Assembly: GCF_001641335.1 (NCBI RefSeq)
Contig: NZ_LVEM01000001.1
Span: forward strand, 2,304,343 to 2,368,342
Source: Bradyrhizobium stylosanthis
GTDB lineage: Bacteria; Pseudomonadota; Alphaproteobacteria; Rhizobiales; Xanthobacteraceae
Reading direction: 5' to 3'
DNA: 64,000 bases
Made by a program: the position numbers and the translations under genes. Shown here one piece after another: positions 18,505 to 26,081 of this stretch. Under the pieces are notes generated by a model. That model saw nothing but the letters and a program-made list of their open reading frames with translations. It ran no database searches and was not told the origin of the DNA. Every line of letters starts with the position of its first letter. Position 1 is the first letter of the stretch.

Positions 18505-19409
18505 TGGGCGTCTCCTGAAGTCTGGTTATCGTTGTTCGGGATCTTGAAGATGGGGTCGTCGATGTCGAACCAGTCCGCCTTGAGAAGTGACCACCAGTCG
18601 ATCGCAAGGCCACGCAGGACATATTCATAGGGAAGCCAGCCGTAGCCATCATTGCCCCAGTCTGGGCCCCATGAATTTCGAATCCGGAGCGCGCCCGTCG
18701 TGGCTGCGCCTCCGGCCGGATTCTCGATGACGTGCGCGTCGTCATATCCGACCGCGACGACGGCATGTCCGCCGATGCCCTGCTCGTTCTCGGCGGGAAA
18801 AGGAATGTTGCCGGTGCTGCCGGCCGAAGCGATCGACTTGAAAAGGTAGAACCCGAAAGCTGCAGGCAGCCCGGCCGCCAGATGGGCCTTGATGCGCTTG
18901 AGCACATCCTCCGGAGCGGTCCCTTGCGGGTCGTATCGGTAATATTGCAGCGCCCGATAGTTCGACGCGAAGGCGTACATGAACGCAGGCGGCTCCAGCG
19001 TCAGCGTCTCCGGACCGGCCGGCCAGAACAGCTCCGGCGGCGCGCCGAACAGGACCAGCGACTCCATCGCCGTCCGCAAATACGCACCGGCGTCCTGGCT
19101 CGTTCCCAGCATGTTGCGGGTGGTCTTGTAGATGAACATCCGCGACGGCGTGACCGCGATCGATTTCGTCCTGATCTCGAAATACTGGATCAGGCCGCCA
19201 ATCGCGTTTGCGGTGCAGGAGTTGGTCTGCCCCTGATCGAACACTTCAGGGAAATATTGCTGCAGGTTCACGGCCGGCGGCACGGCCAGCGCGACCGCCC
19301 CCTCGCCGAACACCTTTCGCAGATGCGCCTCGATCGCGGGCGCAGTCGGGCCCGGGTCGAGTTCAGATGGCGGATCAGGAATCCACCCCGTGCCCGTCGT
19401 GACAATCAT
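18501..19409 (-). CDS. Papain-like (C1 family) cysteine protease, probable precursor-processing enzyme
   Basis: The product is 302 residues. The active-site set is complete: Gln 59 and Cys 65 in FDQGQTNSCTANAIGG, His 215 in GIGGHAVVAVGYDD and Asn 245 in LRIRNSWGPDWGNDGYGW. No signal peptide or membrane helix is seen, so it should act in the cytoplasm. Only about 50 residues precede the catalytic domain, so there is no long inhibitory propeptide. Its stop codon overlaps the precursor start as ATGA, which links synthesis of protease and precursor. The most economical role is cutting the linkers or leader of the modified precursor; this is inference from position. GGGGTGA shortly before ATG 19409 is a modest ribosome-binding site. 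Confidence 0.92.
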   Translation of the reverse strand: MIVTTGTGWIPDPPSELDPGPTAPAIEAHLRKVFGEGAVALAVPPAVNLQQYFPEVFDQGQTNSCTANAIGGLIQYFEIRTKSIAVTPSRMFIYKTTRNMLGTSQDAGAYLRTAMESLVLFGAPPELFWPAGPETLTLEPPAFMYAFASNYRALQYYRYDPQGTAPEDVLKRIKAHLAAGLPAAFGFYLFKSIASAGSTGNIPFPAENEQGIGGHAVVAVGYDDAHVIENPAGGAATTGALRIRNSWGPDWGNDGYGWLPYEYVLRGLAIDWWSLLKADWFDIDDPIFKIPNNDNQTSGDAQ

Positions 19410-19433
19410 GGCTCACCCCGCCGTGGTGGAACC

Positions 19434-19512
19434 GGACCGCGCGCGGTCCAAAAGAAATACAATCTTAAATCGTCTACAATCTAAGATTATGTGTTTCATA
19501 TATTGCTACCAA
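19434..19512 (-). promoter_or_regulatory. AT-rich upstream region of the precursor operon with palindrome and repeats
   Basis: The region is clearly AT-richer than its surroundings. GGACCGCGCGCGGTCC (19434-19449) is a perfect 16-base palindrome 25 bases before the protease start. TACAATCT occurs at 19458 and 19475, 17 bp apart, and AATCTTA (19461-19467) is inverted as TAAGATT (19482-19488). On the minus strand TTGGTA, 17 bases, TAATCT gives a weak sigma70-like pair. These would suit the promoter and operator of the five-gene operon; no regulator gene is linked. The exact boxes are uncertain. Confidence 0.45.
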
Positions 19513-19827
19513 ACGCGAGTGACATTCCCGTGTAGTTGCCATGAAATCACATACAACCTCTGCGGCGTGTCGCCTCACCGCACGAGGAAGTGAATGTCCG
19601 CAGGCTCTTTGCGAACGACCGTTCACGGAAGATGAGTATCGTCTCATCATTGCAACGCAGCGCTTGGCCCTCGCGCGCATGACATCGTCGAAATCGAGCG
19701 GACTGCCCGGGCGAGGCAACGGTGACGATCCGCGGGCGGCACCGCGTCCCTGCGCCGCACCCGCCGCGAGCGGCGATGCGATATTCTACGCCCGTGCGGT
19801 ACGCTCCATCACGGGAGCCGATTTGCA
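19513..19827. other. Intergenic region, no convincing gene
   Basis: Short open frames exist on both strands (for example 19541-19834 plus and 19474-19719 minus), but they overlap one another, lack recognisable domains and have no good ribosome-binding site. The region may hold the promoter of the small membrane protein gene at 19828. Nothing else is supported. Confidence 0.4.
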
Positions 19828-20121
19828 ATGTTGACGCTGTTCAGTCTTCTCACCGCACTGCCTGCGGTGCTGGCGCTTCATCTGCTCGAGCCGGAACTCG
19901 TGCTGCCGGCCTTCAGCGCGCTGCTGTTTGTCGAGGCCGGCTTCGCCGTGATCGCAGCGCGGCTGCTTCACAGCCCCGACAGCGCAGACGACATTACCCT
20001 GTGGGATCTTGCCGGCGGCTTCACCCTGATCGGATGTGCCGCCGCGGTGTTCGGCGAGCCCGATCAGGCCGCCCTGTTTCTGACGGAACAGGGCGACCCG
20101 CGGCCGCAATCGCGGCCGTAG
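19828..20121 (+). CDS. Small hypothetical membrane protein
   Basis: The product is 97 residues. It begins with a hydrophobic stretch (MLTLFSLLTALPAVLALHLL), followed by a second segment around residues 28-46 (FSALLFVEAGFAVIAARLL) and a third around 58-75 (LWDLAGGFTLIGCAAAVFG), so two or three membrane helices are likely, with a short charged tail. The hydrophobic pattern and GC-rich third positions support coding. GGGAG lies 11 bases upstream of the ATG, rather far. It converges on the RraA-like gene, whose stop is 16 bases away. I do not recognise the family. Confidence 0.65.
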   Translation: MLTLFSLLTALPAVLALHLLEPELVLPAFSALLFVEAGFAVIAARLLHSPDSADDITLWDLAGGFTLIGCAAAVFGEPDQAALFLTEQGDPRPQSRP

Positions 20122-20137
20122 GCCACCCCGTCACAAC

Positions 20138-20857
20138 TCAGTGGATCTCCGCCGAGCGCTTCAGCGCGGCCTTCAGCTTCTCCAGCGAGAAGTCGGGGCT
20201 GCGCGCGATCTCGAGGATCGGCGTCTCGCGGCGGCCGCAGAGCTCGGCGGCCTCGGGCAGCTTTGCCGCGATGTCGTGCGGGATCACGATGGCGCCGTGC
20301 TGGTCGGCATGGATCAGGTCGTCGGACTTCACGGTCATGCCGGCGACGCGCACCTCACCACCAAAGCTCTCGGCATGCACCCATGCATGCGACGGGCCGA
20401 TCGAGCCCGCTAGCGCCTGGAAGCCCGGAGCCCATTGCGGGATGTCGCGGATCGAGCCGTCGGTGATGACGCCGAGGCAGCCGAGCGCCTTGTGCACGTT
20501 GCTCTGCACCTCGCCCCAGAACGCGCCGTAGCCGACGTCGGGACCGTCGATGTCCTGGATCACCGAGATACGCGGACCGTGGCCGGTGCCGACATATTCG
20601 TAATATTCGATGCGGCGCTTCGACTGCTCCTCCGCCGGCAGCGAGGATTTCAGCACCGAGCGGATCGCGACCGTGCGGGCATAGCCGACGATCGGCGGCA
20701 GATCGGGGAACGGGCAGACCAGTTGCTTGGTGGTGTAGCCGATCAGACGGCGCTCGGGCGCCACGATCTCCATGGCATTGCAGATCGTCGGGGTGTCATA
20801 GCGGCCCAGCGCTTCGAGAACGGAAGCAGGCAGCGGCCCGGTCACGGTATTCGTCAC
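20138..20857 (-). CDS. RraA-family protein (possible 4-hydroxy-4-methyl-2-oxoglutarate aldolase type)
   Basis: The product is 239 residues from the GTG at 20857 (VTNTVTGPLPASVLEAL), which has GGGAG 8 bases upstream; the frame is open further but loses homology. The family motif is GVITDGSIRDIPQW. Other RraA/HMG-aldolase features are LGRYDTPTICNAMEI, GYARTVAIRS and HADQHGAIVIPHDIA, where the His/Gly loop binds the substrate carboxylate. Members are either divalent-metal aldolases acting on 4-hydroxy-2-oxo acids or the RNase E inhibitor RraA. The length of about 240 and the presence of IRD favour a metabolic enzyme. There is no pathway context, so the substrate is open. Confidence 0.82.
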   Translation of the reverse strand: MTNTVTGPLPASVLEALGRYDTPTICNAMEIVAPERRLIGYTTKQLVCPFPDLPPIVGYARTVAIRSVLKSSLPAEEQSKRRIEYYEYVGTGHGPRISVIQDIDGPDVGYGAFWGEVQSNVHKALGCLGVITDGSIRDIPQWAPGFQALAGSIGPSHAWVHAESFGGEVRVAGMTVKSDDLIHADQHGAIVIPHDIAAKLPEAAELCGRRETPILEIARSPDFSLEKLKAALKRSAEIH

Positions 20858-20978
20858 GGCGTTATCTCCCAGATTGGCGGCTGATTGACGCAATGCCGCC
20901 GGCACAGGGCGATATAGCCGAGATCGGGCTTCAACCCAACCAAGGCCGGCCTCATGGCAGATATCCGCGCGTGGCCGC

Positions 20979-21860
20979 TCAGTGCAGCCGGCCGGGCCGG
21001 TCGTCGTCGTGCGGGGGCTCGGACAAATTCGCCAGCGTCGGCGCCGAGGGCGGCGACGGGACTTCCCCGCCTGACGGCCCGGCCGCTTCCATCGCACGCG
21101 CCTGGTCGCGATAGGATTTGTAGCCGAGCGGCAGGGCGAGCAGATACAGCACCGTGCCGATCGAGAGCACGTGCCAGGGATAGGCGATCAGCAGCGCGAT
21201 GAAGACGATCACCGCGACGAAGGCCGGCAGCACCAGCTCGGGCGGCACCCGCATCCGCTTGGTCTTGCCGGAGAACACCGGCAGGCGCGACACCATCAGG
21301 AAGGCGATCAGCAGCGTGTAGGCCGCCGTCACCGACGCGGGCAGCCGGCCGAGATCAAGGAACGCGACATAGATCGGCAGCAGCACGGTGATCGCGCCGG
21401 CGGGAGCCGGCACGCCGGTGAAGAAATTGGCGGCGAATGCCGGCTTGTTCGGATCGTCCATCGTGGCGTTGAAACGCGCGAGCCTTAAGCCCCCGGAGAT
21501 CGCGAACACCATGGCGGCGATCCAGCCGGCATTGCCGAGCTCGTGCAGCTGCCAGAAATACAGCATCAGGCCGGGCGCCACGCCGAAATTGACGAAATCG
21601 GCGAGGCTGTCGAGCTCGGCGCCGAATTTCGACTGTCCCTTGAGAATGCGCGCGACGCGGCCGTCGATACCGTCGAGCGCGGCCGCGAACACGATGGCGT
21701 AAACCGCGAGCGACATCCGCCCCTCGATCGACAGGCGGATCGAGGTCAGGCCGGCGCAGATCGCCAGCAGCGTGATGACGTTGGGCACCAGCATCCGCAC
21801 CGGAATCGGGCGGAACCGCCGGCGGCGGACGTCGGGATCCTTGTACTCGTAGGGCGTCAT
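20979..21860 (-). CDS. pssA: CDP-diacylglycerol-serine O-phosphatidyltransferase
   Basis: The product is 293 residues, an inner-membrane enzyme of the CDP-alcohol phosphatidyltransferase family. The signature D-G-x2-A-R-x8-G-x3-D-x3-D is present as DGRVARILKGQSKFGAELDS. About eight hydrophobic segments follow the basic N-terminus (VRRRRFRPIPVRMLVPNVIT). It transfers phosphatidyl from CDP-diacylglycerol to serine, giving phosphatidylserine. The gene for the next enzyme, psd, lies 85 bases upstream on the same strand, so the two steps to phosphatidylethanolamine are encoded together. The C-terminal tail is Pro/Ser-rich and not part of the catalytic domain. Confidence 0.93.
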   Translation of the reverse strand: MTPYEYKDPDVRRRRFRPIPVRMLVPNVITLLAICAGLTSIRLSIEGRMSLAVYAIVFAAALDGIDGRVARILKGQSKFGAELDSLADFVNFGVAPGLMLYFWQLHELGNAGWIAAMVFAISGGLRLARFNATMDDPNKPAFAANFFTGVPAPAGAITVLLPIYVAFLDLGRLPASVTAAYTLLIAFLMVSRLPVFSGKTKRMRVPPELVLPAFVAVIVFIALLIAYPWHVLSIGTVLYLLALPLGYKSYRDQARAMEAAGPSGGEVPSPPSAPTLANLSEPPHDDDRPGRLH

Positions 21861-21945
21861 GGCTCGTCCTTATCCTAAGGCGAGATATAGCAAGCCCCGT
21901 CCCCCTCCGCCATTGCGGCGGAAGGCCCGCAAGGACCGACTTTGG

Positions 21946-22644
21946 TTAATTGGCGCGGAAGGCGCGGCTGGGGTCTTCGCCGGCAAGGTCGGCCAGAATG
22001 GTCTCGCCGGCGATCGCGGTCTGCCCTTCCGAGACCAGCGCCTTGGTGCCGACCGGCAGGTAGACATCGAGCCGCGAGCCGAAGCGGATCAGGCCAAAAC
22101 GCTCGCCGGCGCCGATCGCCTGCCCTTCCCTGACGAAACAGACGATGCGCTTGGCGACGAGCCCTGCGATCTGGACCACGCCGATCCGCGCATTGGGTGT
22201 CGAGATGACCAGCGAGTTGCGCTCGTTGTCCTCGCTCGCCTTGTCGAGCTCGGCATTGATGAACAGGCCGGGCCGATAGGCGATGCGATCCACCCTGCCC
22301 GCCAGGGGAGCGCGGTTCACGTGGCAGTTGAACACGCTCATGAACACCGAGATACGCGGCAGCGGCCGGTCGCCGAGGCCGAGCTCGGCCGGCGGCAGCG
22401 CCATGGTGATCATCGAGACGCGGCCGTCGGCCGGCGACACCACGAGCCCCTCGCGCACCGGCGTCACCCGCACGGGGTCGCGGAAGAACAGCGCGCACCA
22501 CACGGTGAGGATGGTGCCGATCCAGCCCAGCGGCGACCACAGCCAGAACAGGATCAGGCTTGCCAGCGCAAAGCCGCCGATGAAGGGATAGCCCTCCTTG
22601 TGGATCGGCGGGATCTGACGCTGGATCGAATCGAGAATGGACAT
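21946..22644 (-). CDS. psd: Phosphatidylserine decarboxylase proenzyme
   Basis: The product is 232 residues, the short PSD type found in alphaproteobacteria. Two N-terminal membrane segments (around 20-55) precede the catalytic part. [28 protein letters not shown] and [11 protein letters not shown] are the family blocks; self-cleavage at Gly-Ser (Ser near 190) creates the pyruvoyl cofactor. It converts phosphatidylserine to phosphatidylethanolamine in the inner membrane. It is paired with pssA downstream; an Atm1-like exporter gene ends 87 bases upstream. Confidence 0.95.
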   Translation of the reverse strand: MSILDSIQRQIPPIHKEGYPFIGGFALASLILFWLWSPLGWIGTILTVWCALFFRDPVRVTPVREGLVVSPADGRVSMITMALPPAELGLGDRPLPRISVFMSVFNCHVNRAPLAGRVDRIAYRPGLFINAELDKASEDNERNSLVISTPNARIGVVQIAGLVAKRIVCFVREGQAIGAGERFGLIRFGSRLDVYLPVGTKALVSEGQTAIAGETILADLAGEDPSRAFRAN

Positions 22645-22731
22645 CGCTATCTGCCGCTCAGGGTTGATTGCACGCGGGCATCTCCCGGTGCGGTGGGCCT
22701 GTTTAGGCCAGAGTTGGGACCCGAGACAAGG

Positions 22732-24693
22732 TCACTCCGCGGCCGCCGGCGCCGTCAGGGCGTCGTCGACCGGCGGCGGCTCCCGGTTGGGGGCCTCGCT
22801 GCTGTCGGCCATCTGGGCCAGTTTTTCGCGCGCCGCCTCGGCCTCGCGCTGCCTGTTCCACATGCTGGCGTAGAGGCCGCCCTGCGCCAGCAGGTTGGCG
22901 TGGGTGCCGCGCTCGGCGATGCGGCCCTGGTCCAGCACGATGATCTCGTCGGCGCCGACGATGGTGGAGAGCCGGTGCGCGATCACCAGCGAGGTGCGGT
23001 TCCTGGCGACGCGGTCGAGCGCGCCCTGGATCTCGTGCTCGGTGTGGGTGTCCAGCGCCGAGGTCGCCTCGTCCAGCACCAGGATCGGCGGCGCCTTGAG
23101 CACGGTGCGCGCGATCGCGACGCGCTGCTTCTCGCCGCCCGACAGTTTCAGGCCGCGCTCGCCGACCTGGGTCTCGTAGCCCTTCGGCGCCATGCGGATG
23201 AAATGATCGATCTGGGCGAGGCGCGCCGCCTCCTCCACCTCGGCATCGCTGGCGTCCCAGCGGCCATAGCGGATGTTGTAGCGGATGGTGTCGTTGAACA
23301 GCACGGTGTCCTGCGGCACCATGCCGATCGAGGCGCGAAGGGAGTCCTGCGTCACCGCGCGGATGTCCTGGCCGTCGATCAATATCTTGCCGCCAGAGAC
23401 GTCGTAGAGGCGGAACAGCAGGCGCGAGATGGTCGACTTGCCCGCGCCGGAGGGACCGACGATCGCAACCGTCTTGCCGGCGGGCACCTCGAAGCTGATG
23501 CCCTTGAGGATCGGGCGCGTCGGCTCGTATGCAAAGCGGACATCCTCGAAACGAACGGTGCCGGCGGTGACGGCCAGCGGCCTCGCGTCGGGCGCATCCT
23601 TGATCTCGGCCTCGCGGTGGAGCACGCCGAACATCTTCTCGATGTCGATAATCGCCTGCTTGATCTCGCGATAGACCATGCCCATGAAATTCAGCGGCTG
23701 GTAGAGCTGGATCATCATGGCATTGACCAGCACGAAATCGCCGACCGTGTTGGTGCCGTTGCGCACGCCGATCGCGCACATCAGCATGGTCGCGGTCAGG
23801 CCCAGCGTGAAGATCACGGCCTGCCCCGTGTTGAGGACGGCGAGCGAGGTGTAGGTGTGGACGCTCGCCTCCTCGTAGCGCGCGACCGATCTGTCGTAGC
23901 GCTGCGCCTCGCGCGCTTCGGCGCTGAAATACTTCACGGTCTCGTAGTTCAGCAGCGAGTCGATCGCCTTGGTGTTCGCCTCGGTGTCGGAATCGTTCAT
24001 CTTGCGGCGGATGCCGATCCGCCATTCGGTCGCAATGTAGGTGTAGTACATGTAGACCGTGACGGTGATCAGCGTCGCCACCACGTAGCGCCAGTCGAAC
24101 TGCCAGAGCAGCACGGCCATCAGCAGCGAGACCTCGACGATGGTCGGGATCAGCTGCAGGATCACCATGCGCACGATGACCTCGATGCCCTCGCGCCCGC
24201 GCTCGAGCACGCGCGTCAGGCCCCCGGTCTTGCGCTCCAGGTGGAAGCGCAGCGACAGCTCGTGCATGTGAATGAAGGTGATGGTGGCAAGCTTGCGCAC
24301 CGCATGCATGGCGACGCGCGCGAAGATGCCGTCGCGCCATTGCGTCAGCACCGCCATCATGATGCGCATCGCGCCGTAGCTCGCCGTCAGCAGCAGAGGC
24401 GAAGCGATCACCCAGAGGTGCCAATTGTCGGCCGCGACGGGCGCGGTGTCGGCGCCGGTCAGCGCGTCGGTGGCCCATTTGAAGCTGAACGGCACCGCGA
24501 GCGTGATCAGCTTGGCGGCGAGCAGCAGCACCAGCGACCAGACCACGCGCATCTTGAGGTCGAAGCGGTCGCCCGGCCAGATATAGGGCCACAGATGCGC
24601 CAGCGTGCCCATCAGCGTGGCCCGTTCCGGCGACCCGCCGGCCGGAGGATTGGGAACGTCGGCGCCGTCCAAGGATTGGGGTTGGTCCATCAA
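22732..24693 (-). CDS. Atm1/HMT1-type ABC exporter (fused membrane and ATPase domains)
   Basis: The product is 653 residues. The membrane domain (about 50-340) contains SDTEANTKAIDSLLNYETVK, a hallmark of the Atm1/ABCB7/HMT1 group. The nucleotide-binding domain has Walker A GPSGAGKST, signature LSGGEKQRVAI and Walker B ILVLDEATSALD, with the switch His in IAHRLSTI. Bacterial members such as that of Novosphingobium export glutathione-bound metals or persulfides; mitochondrial ones serve Fe-S cluster export. A homodimer in the inner membrane is expected. The C-terminal tail beyond residue 600 is charged and low-complexity. Start 24693 versus the next Met one codon on is not distinguishable. Confidence 0.93.
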   Translation of the reverse strand: MMDQPQSLDGADVPNPPAGGSPERATLMGTLAHLWPYIWPGDRFDLKMRVVWSLVLLLAAKLITLAVPFSFKWATDALTGADTAPVAADNWHLWVIASPLLLTASYGAMRIMMAVLTQWRDGIFARVAMHAVRKLATITFIHMHELSLRFHLERKTGGLTRVLERGREGIEVIVRMVILQLIPTIVEVSLLMAVLLWQFDWRYVVATLITVTVYMYYTYIATEWRIGIRRKMNDSDTEANTKAIDSLLNYETVKYFSAEAREAQRYDRSVARYEEASVHTYTSLAVLNTGQAVIFTLGLTATMLMCAIGVRNGTNTVGDFVLVNAMMIQLYQPLNFMGMVYREIKQAIIDIEKMFGVLHREAEIKDAPDARPLAVTAGTVRFEDVRFAYEPTRPILKGISFEVPAGKTVAIVGPSGAGKSTISRLLFRLYDVSGGKILIDGQDIRAVTQDSLRASIGMVPQDTVLFNDTIRYNIRYGRWDASDAEVEEAARLAQIDHFIRMAPKGYETQVGERGLKLSGGEKQRVAIARTVLKAPPILVLDEATSALDTHTEHEIQGALDRVARNRTSLVIAHRLSTIVGADEIIVLDQGRIAERGTHANLLAQGGLYASMWNRQREAEAAREKLAQMADSSEAPNREPPPVDDALTAPAAAE

Positions 24694-24883
24694 AAAGCCT
24701 GAAAGCCCGCCGGATGCGGAGCGTCGCTGCGATTAACGATTTTCGCCTGTCATATAGAGCCTTCCCGATGCGCGCGCACCCCGCCAGATGGCGAATCTTC
24801 GATTGTTTGTCGTCATTTACCGGTAGATTTCCGGGTAGTCCGAATCACCGAATGGGCTTGACGCCTCTTCGCTGCAATGCATC

Positions 24884-25498
24884 ATGACACCAATGAGCAC
24901 CATCAAAACCGTCTGTGTCTATTGCGGCTCCGGCCCCGGAACCAATCCCCGCTTCACCGAAGGCGCCAAGGCGTTCGGCAAAGCCCTCGCCGATAACAAC
25001 ATCCGCCTCGTCTACGGCGGAGGCTCGCTCGGCCTGATGGGCTCGGTCGCGACCTCCGTGCTGGATCACGGCGGCACCGTCACCGGCATCATTCCGGAAT
25101 TCCTGCGCAAGCGCGAGAACGCGCTGACCCGCGTGCAGGAGATGATCGTCACCCCCGACATGCACGAGCGCAAGCGACTGATGTTCGAGCGCTCCGACGC
25201 CTTCGTGGCGCTGCCCGGCGGCGTCGGCACGCTGGAGGAGCTGGTCGAGCAGCTGACCTGGAAGCAGCTCGGCCGTCACGCCAAGCCGGTGCTGCTCGCC
25301 AATATCGACAATTTCTGGGAGCCGCTGTTCTCGCTGCTGTCGCACATGCGCCAGACCGAGTTCATCCGCGCCGGCCTCTCGGTCGACATCCTCAAGGCCG
25401 ATCGCGTCGAGGAGATCCTGCCGAAGCTGAAGGCGGCGGCGGCACAGATCGCCGAGGCGGAAAAGCAGCTCGCCCCGGAAGTCGCGCGCAAGCTGTAA
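24884..25498 (+). CDS. LOG-family protein, probable cytokinin-activating phosphoribohydrolase
   Basis: The product is 204 residues. VCVYCGSGPGTNPRF and LVYGGGSLGLMGSVA bind the nucleotide, and MHERKRLMFERSDAFVALPG leads into PGGVGTLEEL, the LOG-family signature. Members cleave ribose-5-phosphate from cytokinin riboside monophosphates to give active cytokinins; many bacterial ones also hydrolyse AMP. The length is standard. There are two candidate ATGs (24884 and 24893), neither with a good Shine-Dalgarno sequence. It diverges from the ABC exporter gene. In a plant-associated organism cytokinin release is a natural suggestion, but it is not shown by the sequence. Confidence 0.9.
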   Translation: MTPMSTIKTVCVYCGSGPGTNPRFTEGAKAFGKALADNNIRLVYGGGSLGLMGSVATSVLDHGGTVTGIIPEFLRKRENALTRVQEMIVTPDMHERKRLMFERSDAFVALPGGVGTLEELVEQLTWKQLGRHAKPVLLANIDNFWEPLFSLLSHMRQTEFIRAGLSVDILKADRVEEILPKLKAAAAQIAEAEKQLAPEVARKL

Positions 25499-25510
25499 GG
25501 GCTTTTGTTT

Positions 25511-25560
25511 GCGCATGATCTATCCGGAAAACCGCTGCACACTTTTCCGGATCATGCGCT
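25511..25560. repeat. Palindromic repeat, family C copy 1
   Basis: GCGCATGATC...TCCGGAAAA at the left pairs with TTTTCCGGATCATGCGC at the right around ccgctgcacac. It lies between the convergent LOG and VOC genes and could end transcription in both directions. A related sequence lies at 58651-58720, sharing agcatgatccgg, the core of aaagtgtggagcggttttccg and agatcatgct. Confidence 0.75.
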
Positions 25561-25936
25561 ACTCGCTCGGAAACGTCACCGCCTCGATCCGGTTGCCATC
25601 GGGATCGAAGACGAAGGCCGCGTAATAGCGCACGCGGTCATGCGGGCGAATGCCGGGCGCGCCGTCGGAGGCGCCGCCGGTTGCGAGCGCGGCGGCGTGA
25701 AACGCATCGATCTCGGCTGTCGTCTTCGCCCGCAGGCAGATGTGCACGCCGCTCTCAGGCGCGACGCGCGGCATGGCTTCGCGCAGATTGATCCAGAATT
25801 CCGGATAGGCCTTGCCAAAGCCGACCGTACGCGGCCGCGTCACGAGACGCGTGAGGCCGAGGGCGGCGAGCGTTGCCTCGTAGAATTTTGCCGAGCGATC
25901 GAGATCGCTGACGCCGACGGAGATGTGGTCGATCAT
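25559..25936 (-). CDS. Glyoxalase/VOC-superfamily protein
   Basis: The product is 125 residues, one VOC module of two beta-alpha-beta-beta-beta halves. MIDHISVGVSDLDRSAKFYE opens the domain with a metal-ligand His; AFVFDPDGNRIEAVTF closes it with a Glu ligand. The middle SGVHICLRAKTTAEIDAFHA is the second half. Such proteins act as dioxygenases, isomerases or thiol transferases that bind resistance compounds; the substrate here is unknown. The length is normal. The gene stands alone, between two palindromic repeats. Confidence 0.85.
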   Translation of the reverse strand: MIDHISVGVSDLDRSAKFYEATLAALGLTRLVTRPRTVGFGKAYPEFWINLREAMPRVAPESGVHICLRAKTTAEIDAFHAAALATGGASDGAPGIRPHDRVRYYAAFVFDPDGNRIEAVTFPSE

Positions 25937-25958
25937 TGGTCGCGCTCCTCCCTCTCCT

Positions 25959-26044
25959 CGTCATTGCGAGCGAAGCGAAGCAATCCAGACCGCGTTCGCG
26001 GAGACAGTCTGGATTGCTTCGTCGCTTCGCTCCTCGCAATGACG
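25959..26044. repeat. Palindromic repeat, family B (gcgagcgaagcgaagcaatccag type)
   Basis: GTCATTGCGAGCGAAGCGAAG and its partner CTTCGCTCCTCGCAATGAC form long outer arms. Inside, gcaatccagac and gtctggattgc form a second nested stem around gcgttcgcgg. It folds into a nearly uninterrupted cruciform of about 86 bases. It sits upstream of the VOC gene start and downstream of the cimA stop, both on the minus strand, so it is probably the 3' structure of the cimA operon transcript. Confidence 0.85.
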
Positions 26045-26081
26045 GTGCTTGTGGCACCGTCATCGCCCACGTCGCAGTCCT

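Noticed and set aside
19541..19834. 97-codon plus-strand frame before the small membrane protein
   Set aside because: No Shine-Dalgarno sequence, no recognisable feature, and competing frames on both strands; overlaps the better supported gene at 19828.
21859..24702. 947-codon plus-strand open frame across psd and the ABC exporter gene
   Set aside because: It runs antisense to two well-supported genes; the translation is Arg/His/Asp-rich and low-complexity, a by-product of GC-rich third positions. It has no ribosome-binding site.
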